From Maribellus maritimus (GTDB lineage: Bacteria; Bacteroidota; Bacteroidia; Bacteroidales; Prolixibacteraceae): a stretch of 64,000 nucleotides of DNA. This document shows, one piece after another, positions 18,201-26,899 of the stretch; the first letter of the stretch is position 1; every line of letters begins with the position of its first letter. The stretch is taken from contig NZ_JAIKLE010000028.1 of the NCBI RefSeq assembly GCF_022267315.1, forward strand, positions 25,469-89,468, in the 5' to 3' direction. The position numbers and the translations under genes are program-made. Below the pieces are notes generated by a model that saw only the letters and a list, made by a program, of their open reading frames with translations, searched no databases and was not told the DNA's origin.

Positions 18201-21200
18201 CCATAAACACCATCTGTAAAATTACACTTCAATGCATTCTTTTCGATAATAGGACTGGACAAACCAGTTTTCGAAACTACTGAATTAAGATAAGTTACCG
18301 AGTTTGTTCCGGTAGCAAAAAGCTCGCTACTCGTTTTTTCCCCCACCGGATTATAATATGAAATTACTACCGGATTGCTTACCGGACTTAGTTTCGGGAT
18401 TTCATTCACAATAACCAGTATTGAATCAGACAATTCAGGATTGCTGTCAGAATATGCATGGACCATTGTTCTTCCAACTTTTTTCCCGGTAAACAAACCA
18501 TTATCGATTGTCCCTATTTCAGGATTTGAAGTTGTCCAGGTATAAGTATCGTAAACAAAACGGTTAGAAGTGATTCCGTTTAAAACATCGCCGATATTAT
18601 CCAAGCCCTGAGCTGTAATGCTGATACTTTCACTAACAATAAGGCTGGTACTATCAGACGAAGCGGAAGAATTTCCTTCCAGTTCCAGATGAACACCTTC
18701 CAGTTCAACCACCAGTAAGCGAATAGAATCGATAGGAATATCGCTTTTTTGCGAAAAACGCAACCATGTTTCACCATCGCCAACAGCAGTAAATAAACCG
18801 GTATTATCTACGGTTCCAACTGCGGGATTAGATGTGCCCCATTGTTGTATTCCGTCAGTTTGCGGACGGCCGTTTTTAAACAGAAATCCTTCAAACTGGC
18901 AAGTATGTCCTTTTAATACTTTTAGTTGTGTTATTCCTATATAATTTATATAGTAGTCTTGTGTAGCATAATCAGGGTCGGGCGTTGTTATTCCAACCCC
19001 CAAAACTTCCGAAGACCATTCTCCCAACCACCCTGCATTGGCAAAACCACCTGTATATATTTTTACAAAATCGATTTGGTCCAACTCTTTATGATTACCG
19101 TCCCTATCCACAGCCCAACTGATATCAAACCCATCGGCAGCTTTTCCTTTATCATCGGCATAATATGGATTTTGAGGGTCGGTCAGGTCAGAGCTATTCC
19201 CGCGATTATCACAATATCCGAAAAATGGTGCCCGGTAAAACTCGATGTAACTTGGAGTACTCATATCAAGCGAGCTTTTTATAATACTCCCTTCATAAGT
19301 CATAGAGTCTTTATTACATCCGAAATCAAACGGGTCGGGATAATAAGGATGACTATGAAATGCATTGGATAACAACGCGCCTGTTTCTCCATTGTCTTTC
19401 TTCCATGGAACAGTATAACGCTCATTATAATGAGGATTATAGTAGGTCATTTTTACATTCTTTTCGGTACTGCTCATGTAATAGTCAGAACCTGCCAGTT
19501 CGTACCACTCTCCGTCATTGGGGATACCATCGCCGTTTTCATCTTTCATTACACGCACGGTAGCAGGTTCGGTCCAAACACCGTAAAGGTTGGCCGCGAA
19601 CGAATTTCCTTTTACAGAAAAATCTACACCGTAAGGATTTTGCGGATTATTTACAATAGGTTGGTCAAACCCATATACGACATATCCTCCAAAAGCACCT
19701 AAACTTATCATGCCACCTTGTGTCCCAAGTGTTTTTTCTGCCGAATTACTTTGCCCGATAGTTTCGTTGGTAAACTGTCCGGGAGCAGGCATAAACTCGA
19801 TAACACGGCTTGCATATGAATTTTTGTGAATGTTTATTTTAACGGTTGCAGTGTCATAGTGGCCTTCAACATCAGCAATACGATATTCAAAGTTTTCGAA
19901 TGAATAATTAGGGGTAGTACTTTCATTAACATAGGTTAGGGTTCCATCGTTATTATTTGTGAGTGCACCAAAACTTGTATTTTGAAAAATCTCCAGACTT
20001 GTTTTATCAAGATATGAAGATGGGATATCATTTCCGGCAACATTCATTTCTAACGTTTCTCCTATATCAATGGTGTAAGAATCATCCCTGGCCGAGATTG
20101 AAGATACATTAGCAATAACCATAACTTTAGAAGTAAAACCATGATAGTCGATGCTAATGGTCAGCGTATCTGTCCCATAGGCTCCGGCAGGAATTTTATA
20201 ATAAAAGTATTGGCCACTGGATGAGCTATAATAGTAGCCATCAAACAACAAATGATTTTCGTTTGTAGAATTGTATGTAATAGCTACATCGCGGGGTTTG
20301 GAAATTTCTGTTTTAGTGTTGTAACCGTCAGGATAATTGAACAAGTCGGTAAACTTTTTGGTCACTCTAAAATCGCTGGCATCCCGTGTGCGATTAACTA
20401 CTAAATTATCTTTAAAGGAAAACGCTAGTTTTGCAGTGCTTTCTCCGGAAAGAATAACTGATGTTCTCCCTGATTTATTTCCTGAAGCATCCTCAGCATC
20501 AATTTCAATCAGGTATTCAATACCAGCTTCTAATCCCTTTATTGTATCGGTTACATTGACCGTTGAATTTAAAAACTCGCCATTTACATACACATTGTAT
20601 TTAATCACACCAAAATTATCGGTAGAAGCTGTCCACGATAACTCAACTCCATTTTCAGTTGCTTCTGCAACCAAATTTTCAGGAGAAACAGGAGCGGTAT
20701 TGTCAATAGGTGTTGAAGCGGCAACTGATGCTTTAGCTGATTTGTTCCCGGTAGCATCTTCCGCTTCTACCTCAAACTGGTATTCGGTATTAGGAGCTAA
20801 CCCTTTGATGGTGTCTTTTAATTCCGTAGTAGAACCGGTCAGTTCTCCTCCTAAATATATGTTGTATTTTGTAACTCCTATATTGTCGGTTGAAGTTGTC
20901 CAGGATAATATCATTTTATTATCATTGGCATTTGCCTGCAGATTTGTTGGTAATGTTGGAGCAGTCTTATCAATGGCTGTTGACAATGTTGCAGAAACCT
21001 TTCCCGATGTGTTCCCTGAGATATCTTCAGCTTCTACTTCAAACAAATATTGGGTATCATCGGTTAATCCCACAATTGTATCGGTTGTGGCAGCAGTAGA
21101 GCTTGCAAGCTCGCCAGCTACATACACATTGTATTTTGCCACGCCAACGTTATCTGTTGAAGCCATCCACGACAGTATCATACCACTTTCTTTAGATATT

Positions 21201-22132
21201 CCTGTTAGGTTTTCCGGAGCAGAAGGAGCGATATTATCAACAAGAGTTGTTGCAGATACTGATGCTTTTTCCGAATTATTCCGGTCGCCGTCTAAGGCTT
21301 CCAAGTCAAAGGTATATTCTGTTGAAGGAATCAACCCATTTACCACATAACTGGTCGTTGTAACGGTATCTATAATTGTCCCATCCAGGGAAACCCGGTA
21401 ACCTTCTACGCTAATATTATCTGTTGAAGCTTTCCACGAAAGGGTAACAGAAGTTAAGTCGGGCTGAGCAGTAAGCTCAGTCGGAGCCGTTGGAGGAACA
21501 AGGTCGCGAATATAGTCCGTCAAACAGAAATCCTTAAAATCAGGAACATCGCCGTCCGGAGGGTTGCTATTAAAATTATTCGGAGACAGGCGGGTAATAA
21601 TCAGTTGTACCGTATCTTCAATTTTTAGTTTATCATAAGAAACTTCATTGAAAACTAAATCTTCTGCTTCAGAATCCGTTATTGTCTTAGTCCATACAAC
21701 CGACCAAACTCCTTCTATTTCCTTTTGAATTTCTATCTTAAACGAAGGATAACCAAACTCATAATAATCATCTTTGGCATATTTAAAAGAAATGGAATTG
21801 CATCCGTTGGGTAAGATGGGCGATTTCAGAGAGTCAAATAAACAAAGGAAATCCTCATAACGCTCGGCATAACTTGCATACCAACCGTTTGGAGTAGTTA
21901 ATCCATTCTTGTAGACTTTTTCCTCCGTTGAATTAAAATCGTCTGAATTATCACACTGTACTTCCGAATAATTAAGCAGATTGGCACTTTTTAGTTGCTT
22001 ATTAGAGGTAATAGAACTTCTTGCACGTCTGGCTGGCATGTCCGCAATATCAGCAGAACTTTGCGCCGTAGTAATTTGGCTTGCCAGCAAAAAGCACAAA
22101 CAAACCAAAGAAAAAAAGTAGTTTTGTTTCAT
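15242..22132 (-). CDS. Giant T9SS-secreted multidomain surface protein in the cobalamin operon (2296 aa)
   Basis: Signal peptide at 1-24. Order of parts, approximate residues: a beta-rich domain at 60-210; four FnIII repeats at 214-575; a cadherin/Ig-like part with a DDSYTIDIGE stretch at about 600-770; a module at 780-1040 (PAPGQF, GGYVVYGFDQ, WYELAGSDYY, GWLGEW) matching the operon's PKD-like lipoprotein; Big_2-like Ig domains at 1065-1235; a propeller-like repeat region at about 1340-1655; a further Ig-like part; four FnIII repeats at 1868-2218; and a type A T9SS sorting domain with the YPNPF motif at the end. The sorting domain predicts export across the outer membrane and surface attachment or release. 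It is the last gene of a riboswitch-controlled operon, so I infer a role in capturing cobalamin or a carrier of it. This is not proven, and an adhesin role is possible. Confidence 0.85.
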   Translation of the reverse strand: MKQNYFFSLVCLCFLLASQITTAQSSADIADMPARRARSSITSNKQLKSANLLNYSEVQCDNSDDFNSTEEKVYKNGLTTPNGWYASYAERYEDFLCLFDSLKSPILPNGCNSISFKYAKDDYYEFGYPSFKIEIQKEIEGVWSVVWTKTITDSEAEDLVFNEVSYDKLKIEDTVQLIITRLSPNNFNSNPPDGDVPDFKDFCLTDYIRDLVPPTAPTELTAQPDLTSVTLSWKASTDNISVEGYRVSLDGTIIDTVTTTSYVVNGLIPSTEYTFDLEALDGDRNNSEKASVSATTLVDNIAPSAPENLTGISKESGMILSWMASTDNVGVAKYNVYVAGELASSTAATTDTIVGLTDDTQYLFEVEAEDISGNTSGKVSATLSTAIDKTAPTLPTNLQANANDNKMILSWTTSTDNIGVTKYNIYLGGELTGSTTELKDTIKGLAPNTEYQFEVEAEDATGNKSAKASVAASTPIDNTAPVSPENLVAEATENGVELSWTASTDNFGVIKYNVYVNGEFLNSTVNVTDTIKGLEAGIEYLIEIDAEDASGNKSGRTSVILSGESTAKLAFSFKDNLVVNRTRDASDFRVTKKFTDLFNYPDGYNTKTEISKPRDVAITYNSTNENHLLFDGYYYSSSSGQYFYYKIPAGAYGTDTLTISIDYHGFTSKVMVIANVSSISARDDSYTIDIGETLEMNVAGNDIPSSYLDKTSLEIFQNTSFGALTNNNDGTLTYVNESTTPNYSFENFEYRIADVEGHYDTATVKINIHKNSYASRVIEFMPAPGQFTNETIGQSNSAEKTLGTQGGMISLGAFGGYVVYGFDQPIVNNPQNPYGVDFSVKGNSFAANLYGVWTEPATVRVMKDENGDGIPNDGEWYELAGSDYYMSSTEKNVKMTYYNPHYNERYTVPWKKDNGETGALLSNAFHSHPYYPDPFDFGCNKDSMTYEGSIIKSSLDMSTPSYIEFYRAPFFGYCDNRGNSSDLTDPQNPYYADDKGKAADGFDISWAVDRDGNHKELDQIDFVKIYTGGFANAGWLGEWSSEVLGVGITTPDPDYATQDYYINYIGITQLKVLKGHTCQFEGFLFKNGRPQTDGIQQWGTSNPAVGTVDNTGLFTAVGDGETWLRFSQKSDIPIDSIRLLVVELEGVHLELEGNSSASSDSTSLIVSESISITAQGLDNIGDVLNGITSNRFVYDTYTWTTSNPEIGTIDNGLFTGKKVGRTMVHAYSDSNPELSDSILVIVNEIPKLSPVSNPVVISYYNPVGEKTSSELFATGTNSVTYLNSVVSKTGLSSPIIEKNALKCNFTDGVYGTDTLTFNLTSYKQDTTISVAFIYKPDGYEKDAQIVFVNNALTGNPEKSSLNAYIPDLDTTLVIDDQFDAYSVKDVLVEGAFAFVSGENFLSKYNLTTYEKENTIDVDETGNSAMAMYNNLLLVTEQSNLAIYYKADLTLSRKIALSGKIHSVKVVGGKAYIFLSGETTSVLNKVVVVDLIEGKAESEYTLAEAGLIVSETLVKGTKLYITGTTSGSGKTAIMEYDTENNTYSLSEANNKFSNTFAANAVIKGDSILLANDEGYVTYTISTKTFGTDVLMKTTDDFYPTAIAYHASLSKYFVSYSNAAKTESKGLAFDLNFAEVAGFDSVETTPALIKCVEALETNEKPSPNLTYSMSNFTAYEKATSNTSVTIYKNRFTDGEDNFGIYPRYLEHTSWLTWYTSYTSSGNKRLYAYFSGTVDKDSVITIPVDAIDNYGFSATRAFDITIKPRVYKPLVAKPIADTIVEVNSADIKIALADVFTNTSSSGVTFGKTVSENTNSGLITNTIVNDTLMLSIAPNKAGEVFITVKDSAKHNTYGVKYVETSFKVSVVDEELPSVPADFAGSPSETSIALSWTASNDNVGVTGYNIYKDGVFRASVVGTNYLSNNLNPGTEYTFEVEAFDAAGHKSEKALLVISTTDDETPPSMPENLTALPSETSIELSWTASTDNIGVEGYIVYLDGDSINTVTETVFNATELNALTEYVFEVEAFDASGNKSEKVSLAVSTTDETAPSFPADLAAVASETSIALSWTASTDNVGVAGYVVYLDGDSIDMVTETAFIVTGLDVISEYTFEVQAFDDAGNKSEKALLTVSTTDETAPSIPSGLAAVASDTSAVLSWIGSADNVGVTGYIVYLNGDSIATVTDTTFTVVNLEGDTEYTFEVEAFDEAGNKSEKAIVVQHTIITGIESWEVSKLKVYPNPFVDYFIVDAKNAGYAVVYSLSGKAMFNVLLQPGNNRIDASGLLGGTYLLKQETNTVRLIKSN

Positions 22133-22171
22133 AATACTGTTATTGTATTTTATTAATGGTATTGCAACTTG

Positions 22172-22207
22172 GGAACGGTAGAAAGTTTTGGCGAACGCTA
22201 CCGTTCC
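22172..22207 (-). other. Intergenic hairpin inside the cobalamin operon
   Basis: Ten-base perfect inverted repeat (GGAACGGTAG with CTACCGTTCC, 16-base loop) between the DUF6580 gene and the giant gene. On the minus strand it is not followed by a T run; the T run is on the plus side. It could protect or partly end the message before the very long last gene. Confidence 0.5.
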
Positions 22208-22213
22208 TTTTTA

Positions 22214-22795
22214 TTATTTATGAATGATGTATGTAGAATTTCTTAAAACAGGAGCTTTGTATTGAACAAACTCGAATATTCCGAACAATGCCCCCGAATA
22301 AGCCAAATTTCCTATCAGCGTATTCTTGAAAAACGGTAATCCGGCAGCATAACAGCTCATTAAACCGGAGAAAGTATCAGGATACATTGTACCCGAAGCC
22401 CACACTCCGAAGTTTGATACCAGAAAAAATACAACTGACGCCAAAAGACTGGCAATTAACAATTTTGCCGGACGAACTTTTTTTAATAGTCCAAAGCCGA
22501 TAAGACCAATAAATATAAATGCCGCATATGTCCAGTAAAAACCTTTGTAAAACCAAACAAAGTGGTCGAAATATTGTCCGTAAATTACATTGTTCAACAC
22601 CAAATCGCTTAACCACATGGCTACAATTGGCACAATAAAAGCCAGGTATTTTCGCGAAAAATAAGCTGCCCCGAAAAGTGACATTGCTCCAATCGGCGCA
22701 AAATTTGGAGGATGTGGAATTAAACGGCTAAATGCAGCGAGTAAAACTACCAGGGACAAAACCCCGAAACGAATATTAATCTTCTTCTTTTCCAT
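22214..22795 (-). CDS. DUF6580-type integral membrane protein, ECF S-component-like (193 aa)
   Basis: Small inner-membrane protein with about five to six helices (roughly 10-27, 36-64, 86-105, 112-134, 155-178). Conserved stretches SRLIPHPPNFAPIGAMSLFG, SDLVLNN and the NFGVWASGTMYP-GL-CY-PFF series are those of the DUF6580 family, which is described as a putative transport protein and resembles substrate-binding S components of energy-coupling factor transporters. Its place inside a cobalamin-riboswitch operon, after the outer-membrane receptor and surface proteins, suggests it carries cobalamin, a precursor or cobalt across the inner membrane. No ECF ATPase genes are present here, so it would have to use a shared module or work alone. 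Family match is from memory of conserved motifs; substrate is inferred. Confidence 0.75.
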   Translation of the reverse strand: MEKKKINIRFGVLSLVVLLAAFSRLIPHPPNFAPIGAMSLFGAAYFSRKYLAFIVPIVAMWLSDLVLNNVIYGQYFDHFVWFYKGFYWTYAAFIFIGLIGFGLLKKVRPAKLLIASLLASVVFFLVSNFGVWASGTMYPDTFSGLMSCYAAGLPFFKNTLIGNLAYSGALFGIFEFVQYKAPVLRNSTYIIHK

Positions 22796-22828
22796 TGTGT
22801 TTATTTTTTATTGTATTGACTAATAATT

Positions 22829-25660
22829 TTATTTTATAAGCTTAAATGTATCTGTACCGCACCTGACCTGGTAAACTCCTTTTTTTATTCCAGACGTATT
22901 AATCTGTGTTATTCCGGCTTCTACACTTATTTGCAGCACTACTTTCCCGGAGACATCATAAATTATTACTTGCTGATTTTTTACTGATTTGATAATAATG
23001 AACGATGAAAACGGATTGGGATAAACCGTCAGTTCACTTTCCTTTACTGATTCAACACTGGTTATAATGGTACTCTGTGTAACCGTTGCTTTTTCTGATT
23101 TATTCCCCGATGCATCAACAGCTTCTACGCTAAATGTGTATTCCGTTCCGGGACTTAGTTCTGTTAATGTAAAATTCGTTTCTGTTACATTGTCAATCGA
23201 ATCTCCGTTGAGGTATATATTATAAGCGGCAACGCCCACATTGTCGGATGAAGCCGACCACGAAAGGACAATGCTTGTTTCTGAAGCTTCGGCAATAAGA
23301 TTGGCTGGCACAGACGGGGCTGTATTATCTGCCGGGGTTGTTGTTGAAACAGTTATTTTCGATAGTGCCGATTCATTACTTGAAGCATCAAAAGCCACCA
23401 CTGCAAGTGTGTATTCTGTATCCGACGATAATCCGGTTACGTTAAGATTCGTCTGGTTAACAGTTGAAATCAAAACGCCATCAAGATAAATCGCGTAACC
23501 CAAAACACCCACATTATCAGTAGAAGCCGACCACGAAAAAGCAATGCTTGTGTCGGAAGGAACAGTCACAAGATTGGTTGGTGCTGTTGGCGCTTCATTA
23601 TCAATTACCGGACTTGTTGGAATGTCAATTTCTACCTTTCCTGATTTATTTCCTGCCGCATCAAAAGCTTCTACCGCTAGGAGATAATCTGTACCAGGCG
23701 ATAACCCTGTTACAGTAAAACTGGTTTCTGAAACAGTTTCAATTGAATCGCCATCGAGGTAAATAATGTAGCCTTCAACTCCAATGTTGTCTGTTGAAGC
23801 TGTCCACGAAAGGGCAATACTTGTTTCTGCAGGAGTAGCTTCGATTTTTTCTGGTGTTGTTGGGGCAATATTGTCAGCAATGGCTAAGGTTGCGACTATT
23901 ACTTCTGCTTTTTCCGATTTGTTTCCCGCTTCATCAAAAGCTTCTACTGCCAAAGTATATTCTGTTCCTGATGTTAATCCGGTAACGTTGAAGTTTGTTT
24001 CTGAAACAGTTTCAATCGAATCACCATCAAGATAAATATTGTAACCGGCAACACCCTCATTATCGGTTGAAGCCGTCCACGAAAAGAAAATACTTGTTTC
24101 GGCAGGAACAGCGGCAAGATTGCTTGGAGCTGTTGGCGAAGTTTCGTCAATATTTGAAGTTGTTGAAACAATCACTTCCTGCACCCGGTCAACCGTCTTT
24201 CCATTCGAATTAAACCGCACGGTAATTCGGGCTGTTCCCGATTTCTCTTCTTTTGCAGTAAGCGTTAAAACGTTGTTTTTTATGCTTGCCGAAAGAATAT
24301 CTTCATTATCGTTTGTAAGAATATTTTTGGTTATGGCTGCCGACAAATTATCCCGGTCGCTTGGCATGTCTTTTAAATTAATTGTTACCGGCTGTGTATT
24401 ATTGAGCGTAAGTGAGGAAAACTGCGACACTTCCGGCGAATAATTATCAGGGAAAATAAACATGGCCGGAAACCAGTAGCGCTTAATTGGCTCGAAAGTT
24501 TTTAGCAAATTACCACTGTTATCTAATTGATAGATAAAATAAGTTTGATTGATGTTATCGAGGTATAAAGCGGCATATATTTTATCGTCCAGCGGGTTTA
24601 TGCGAAGACTTGCCCCGTAAAAGTAGCGTTCTTCATTTTCACTGTCGTATATCAGTGTAAATTCGTTATTGTCAATATCGTAACGATACATTTTGGATGT
24701 AGTAAACCAGTTCCAGTCGCTTTCGTTGTAAGCAAAATAGAGTGCGTTTTCTTTGGCGCTGGCACATAGCGAACCGGCTGTCCAGGCATACCAGGTTTGG
24801 TTAATACCTGCACCACCGCTCATATTTATAGTCTCTGTGGCTAAATTATTCGGGTTAATCTTTAGCAATTGGTTACCATCCCAATTTTCGCCAACAGTTC
24901 CGTAAGGATATTTCTGGTAGGCCATATTTGAGTTTTTCCCAACCCACACCGTTCCATCTTTACTTTGCGTTAGAGTACTGTAACATCCATTAATTACCTT
25001 TATTACAGTATCAGATTCAGGGTCGATAACCAACACCCCTTTGTCTTGCTGAATGGCAAACACATAATCCGCAGTTCGGCACATCATCCCAATTTGATTA
25101 TTGTACAAAGGGCCAACACCATCAGCATTACTTTCTCCGCCTGAAATTAAAGGGTTTTCTGTGCCTTCAATTCTTCTTCCGATTTGAAAATTGGAGAGAT
25201 TCATAACAAAAATTCCATTAGAGGTACCTACGTAGCCTTTATTCTCGTTTACGCCAACAAAACCACGACCGTCAGCAGCTGATTTTCCATTAATCTCAAA
25301 AATTACAGGAATTCTTTTCTTTATTTTTAGCGTTTTAGCATCGGCGACTACAATTCGTCCTCCACTTATTGGATTGGTTTCGCCAGGATCCTGATCTTGT
25401 TTCGACAGCACATAGAGATTATCTCCGTATATTGTCCCAAATTGTGCCGTACATCCCAACGAAGTACCTGTGTTGTCTGCATTTCCCTGGAGGATGAGGT
25501 AATCGAACATCCCCGTTTGAGAATTTAAAAAATTGATTGTACTGTTGTTATGCCCGAACCAATCTTCGTTGAGGATAAAAATCCCGTTTGTATAATCCTG
25601 AGCCTTTACTCCTAAAAACAACGATAGGAAAATGGTATAAATGAATAATTTTTTCATCAT
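22829..25660 (-). CDS. T9SS-secreted beta-propeller/FnIII protein of the cobalamin operon (943 aa)
   Basis: Signal peptide at 1-20 (MMKKLFIYTIFLSLFLGVKA). Residues 21-400 form a DUF5074/YncE-like propeller: the GIFILNEDWFGHNNSTINFL start and repeated VLVIDPESDTVIKVI-type blades parallel the BtuG-like lipoprotein two genes upstream. A short Ig-like part (about 407-500) leads into four FnIII repeats (507-868), and the protein ends with a type A T9SS sorting domain (TVYPNPFSSF, then GVYQVRCGTDTFKLIK). The propeller at the front suggests a secreted ligand-binding protein; with the riboswitch context, cobalamin or cobinamide is the natural candidate. The gene is 8 bp after the PKD-like lipoprotein gene. 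Its FnIII repeats are very similar at DNA level to those of the giant gene. Ligand is inferred. Confidence 0.85.
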   Translation of the reverse strand: MMKKLFIYTIFLSLFLGVKAQDYTNGIFILNEDWFGHNNSTINFLNSQTGMFDYLILQGNADNTGTSLGCTAQFGTIYGDNLYVLSKQDQDPGETNPISGGRIVVADAKTLKIKKRIPVIFEINGKSAADGRGFVGVNENKGYVGTSNGIFVMNLSNFQIGRRIEGTENPLISGGESNADGVGPLYNNQIGMMCRTADYVFAIQQDKGVLVIDPESDTVIKVINGCYSTLTQSKDGTVWVGKNSNMAYQKYPYGTVGENWDGNQLLKINPNNLATETINMSGGAGINQTWYAWTAGSLCASAKENALYFAYNESDWNWFTTSKMYRYDIDNNEFTLIYDSENEERYFYGASLRINPLDDKIYAALYLDNINQTYFIYQLDNSGNLLKTFEPIKRYWFPAMFIFPDNYSPEVSQFSSLTLNNTQPVTINLKDMPSDRDNLSAAITKNILTNDNEDILSASIKNNVLTLTAKEEKSGTARITVRFNSNGKTVDRVQEVIVSTTSNIDETSPTAPSNLAAVPAETSIFFSWTASTDNEGVAGYNIYLDGDSIETVSETNFNVTGLTSGTEYTLAVEAFDEAGNKSEKAEVIVATLAIADNIAPTTPEKIEATPAETSIALSWTASTDNIGVEGYIIYLDGDSIETVSETSFTVTGLSPGTDYLLAVEAFDAAGNKSGKVEIDIPTSPVIDNEAPTAPTNLVTVPSDTSIAFSWSASTDNVGVLGYAIYLDGVLISTVNQTNLNVTGLSSDTEYTLAVVAFDASSNESALSKITVSTTTPADNTAPSVPANLIAEASETSIVLSWSASSDNVGVAAYNIYLNGDSIDNVTETNFTLTELSPGTEYTFSVEAVDASGNKSEKATVTQSTIITSVESVKESELTVYPNPFSSFIIIKSVKNQQVIIYDVSGKVVLQISVEAGITQINTSGIKKGVYQVRCGTDTFKLIK

Positions 25661-25668
25661 CTTAATTA

Positions 25669-26895
25669 TTATGGATTAGGTAATATTGTCGGGTCTTGAA
25701 CATGTAAATCTTCTGCACGGGCAAGCTCTGTCGATGTTTCGCCAAGCCAGCCACATTGCTGGTTAACACCGGTATAAACCCGGATAAAATCTACTCCGGG
25801 CAAATACACTGAATTTCCGTTTTTATCTACTGCCCAGCCAATGTCGAAACTGATTTTATCTTCGTATTCATTGGGGTGATTGTCAACATATCCCCAATCA
25901 TAGGCATAGAGAACATAATAAGAACCGTTTTTGCCGGCACTTTCGTCAACGGCATTGTTTGCCAGGATTGTCCCATTGAAAGCCATTTGGTCGCTATCCA
26001 GCCATTTCGGATAATAATCCTGTGTGTGATATACATTTTTTGCCATGTATCCCTGTTGCCCCAGGTTGTCGGTCCAGCGGATATAAGTTGTATCAGAAAT
26101 CGGGCTGTTGGGCTGTGGAGTGGCTATTTTACCGGCATCCGGCTTGTAATATGTTATTTCGTAATCATGTTTGGTTTCGGATTTGTAATATTCGCTGCCA
26201 GCCAGTTCATACCAATCATCATCTGGAATACCGTTGTCATTTTCATCTAAAGAAACCAGTACAATGCCGGGTTCGCAACTGCCTCCTTCAGCCGGGGCAT
26301 CAGGATTAGGATTGGAAGCAGCATAAAAAGAATTGCCCCGGATTTTAAAATCTTTTTCGCCTTTTGCATTAACAACCGTGTGGTCGAACCCGAAGGTTAT
26401 ATACCCGCCAAATCCCCCAAGAGAAACCATTACATCATTTTTCCCGGAAATACTTTCCTGCGCTTTTTTTCGCATTGTTTCTTCAGTATCCCCGTCTTCA
26501 TATTCGGGCATGGTGTTCACAAACTGTCCGGGGGCCGGGCGGTATTCAAAAACCTGCGTAATGTAAGGGCTGTAAGCAACATCTTCTTCCCAAACAACAA
26601 TCTGAACAGAATGCTCCACAGGGTTTTCAGCATCAATAATGTTCAATTTCAGGGAATATTCTCCTGTGTTTTCGGCAACAAAAATGTAGTCACGCTCTGT
26701 AGAAACCACCGAATCCTGGCCATTTGTATTCTTCATACTCCACTGATATTTACCGGGAAACTCGGGGTGAAGAATGACTTTTCTCATTCGTTCAACAGTA
26801 TAAACATCGTCTATTCCTAAATTAACCATAGGAATATCCTTCTGGCAGGAAGAAAGAAGAAAAACAAAAAATATGACAGGTAGAAATTTTTTCAT
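25669..26895 (-). CDS. PKD-like surface lipoprotein of the cobalamin operon (408 aa)
   Basis: The open frame extends upstream to 27018, but the start at 26893-26895 is preferred: it gives a clean lipoprotein signal (MKKFLPVIFFVFLLSSCQKD, lipobox LSSC) and lies 4 bp after the preceding stop, whereas the longer frame overlaps the upstream gene. After a PKD-like N-terminal part (about 20-115), the main module contains EYRPAPGQFVN, GGFGGYITFGFDHTVVN, IRGNSF, WYELAGSEYY and QCGWLGE. This is the same module as residues 780-1040 of the giant protein. Proteins of this type are often found next to BtuB and BtuG homologues in Bacteroidota. It is probably on the outer membrane. A DENDNGIPDDD stretch could bind calcium. 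Biochemical role unknown. Confidence 0.83.
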   Translation of the reverse strand: MKKFLPVIFFVFLLSSCQKDIPMVNLGIDDVYTVERMRKVILHPEFPGKYQWSMKNTNGQDSVVSTERDYIFVAENTGEYSLKLNIIDAENPVEHSVQIVVWEEDVAYSPYITQVFEYRPAPGQFVNTMPEYEDGDTEETMRKKAQESISGKNDVMVSLGGFGGYITFGFDHTVVNAKGEKDFKIRGNSFYAASNPNPDAPAEGGSCEPGIVLVSLDENDNGIPDDDWYELAGSEYYKSETKHDYEITYYKPDAGKIATPQPNSPISDTTYIRWTDNLGQQGYMAKNVYHTQDYYPKWLDSDQMAFNGTILANNAVDESAGKNGSYYVLYAYDWGYVDNHPNEYEDKISFDIGWAVDKNGNSVYLPGVDFIRVYTGVNQQCGWLGETSTELARAEDLHVQDPTILPNP

Positions 26896-26899
26896 TGGC

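Noticed and set aside
20337..21350. Long open frame of 337 codons on the plus strand opposite the giant gene
   Set aside because: It mirrors the FnIII repeats of the minus-strand gene; its repeated pattern follows the codons of that gene and it has no family resemblance or start context.
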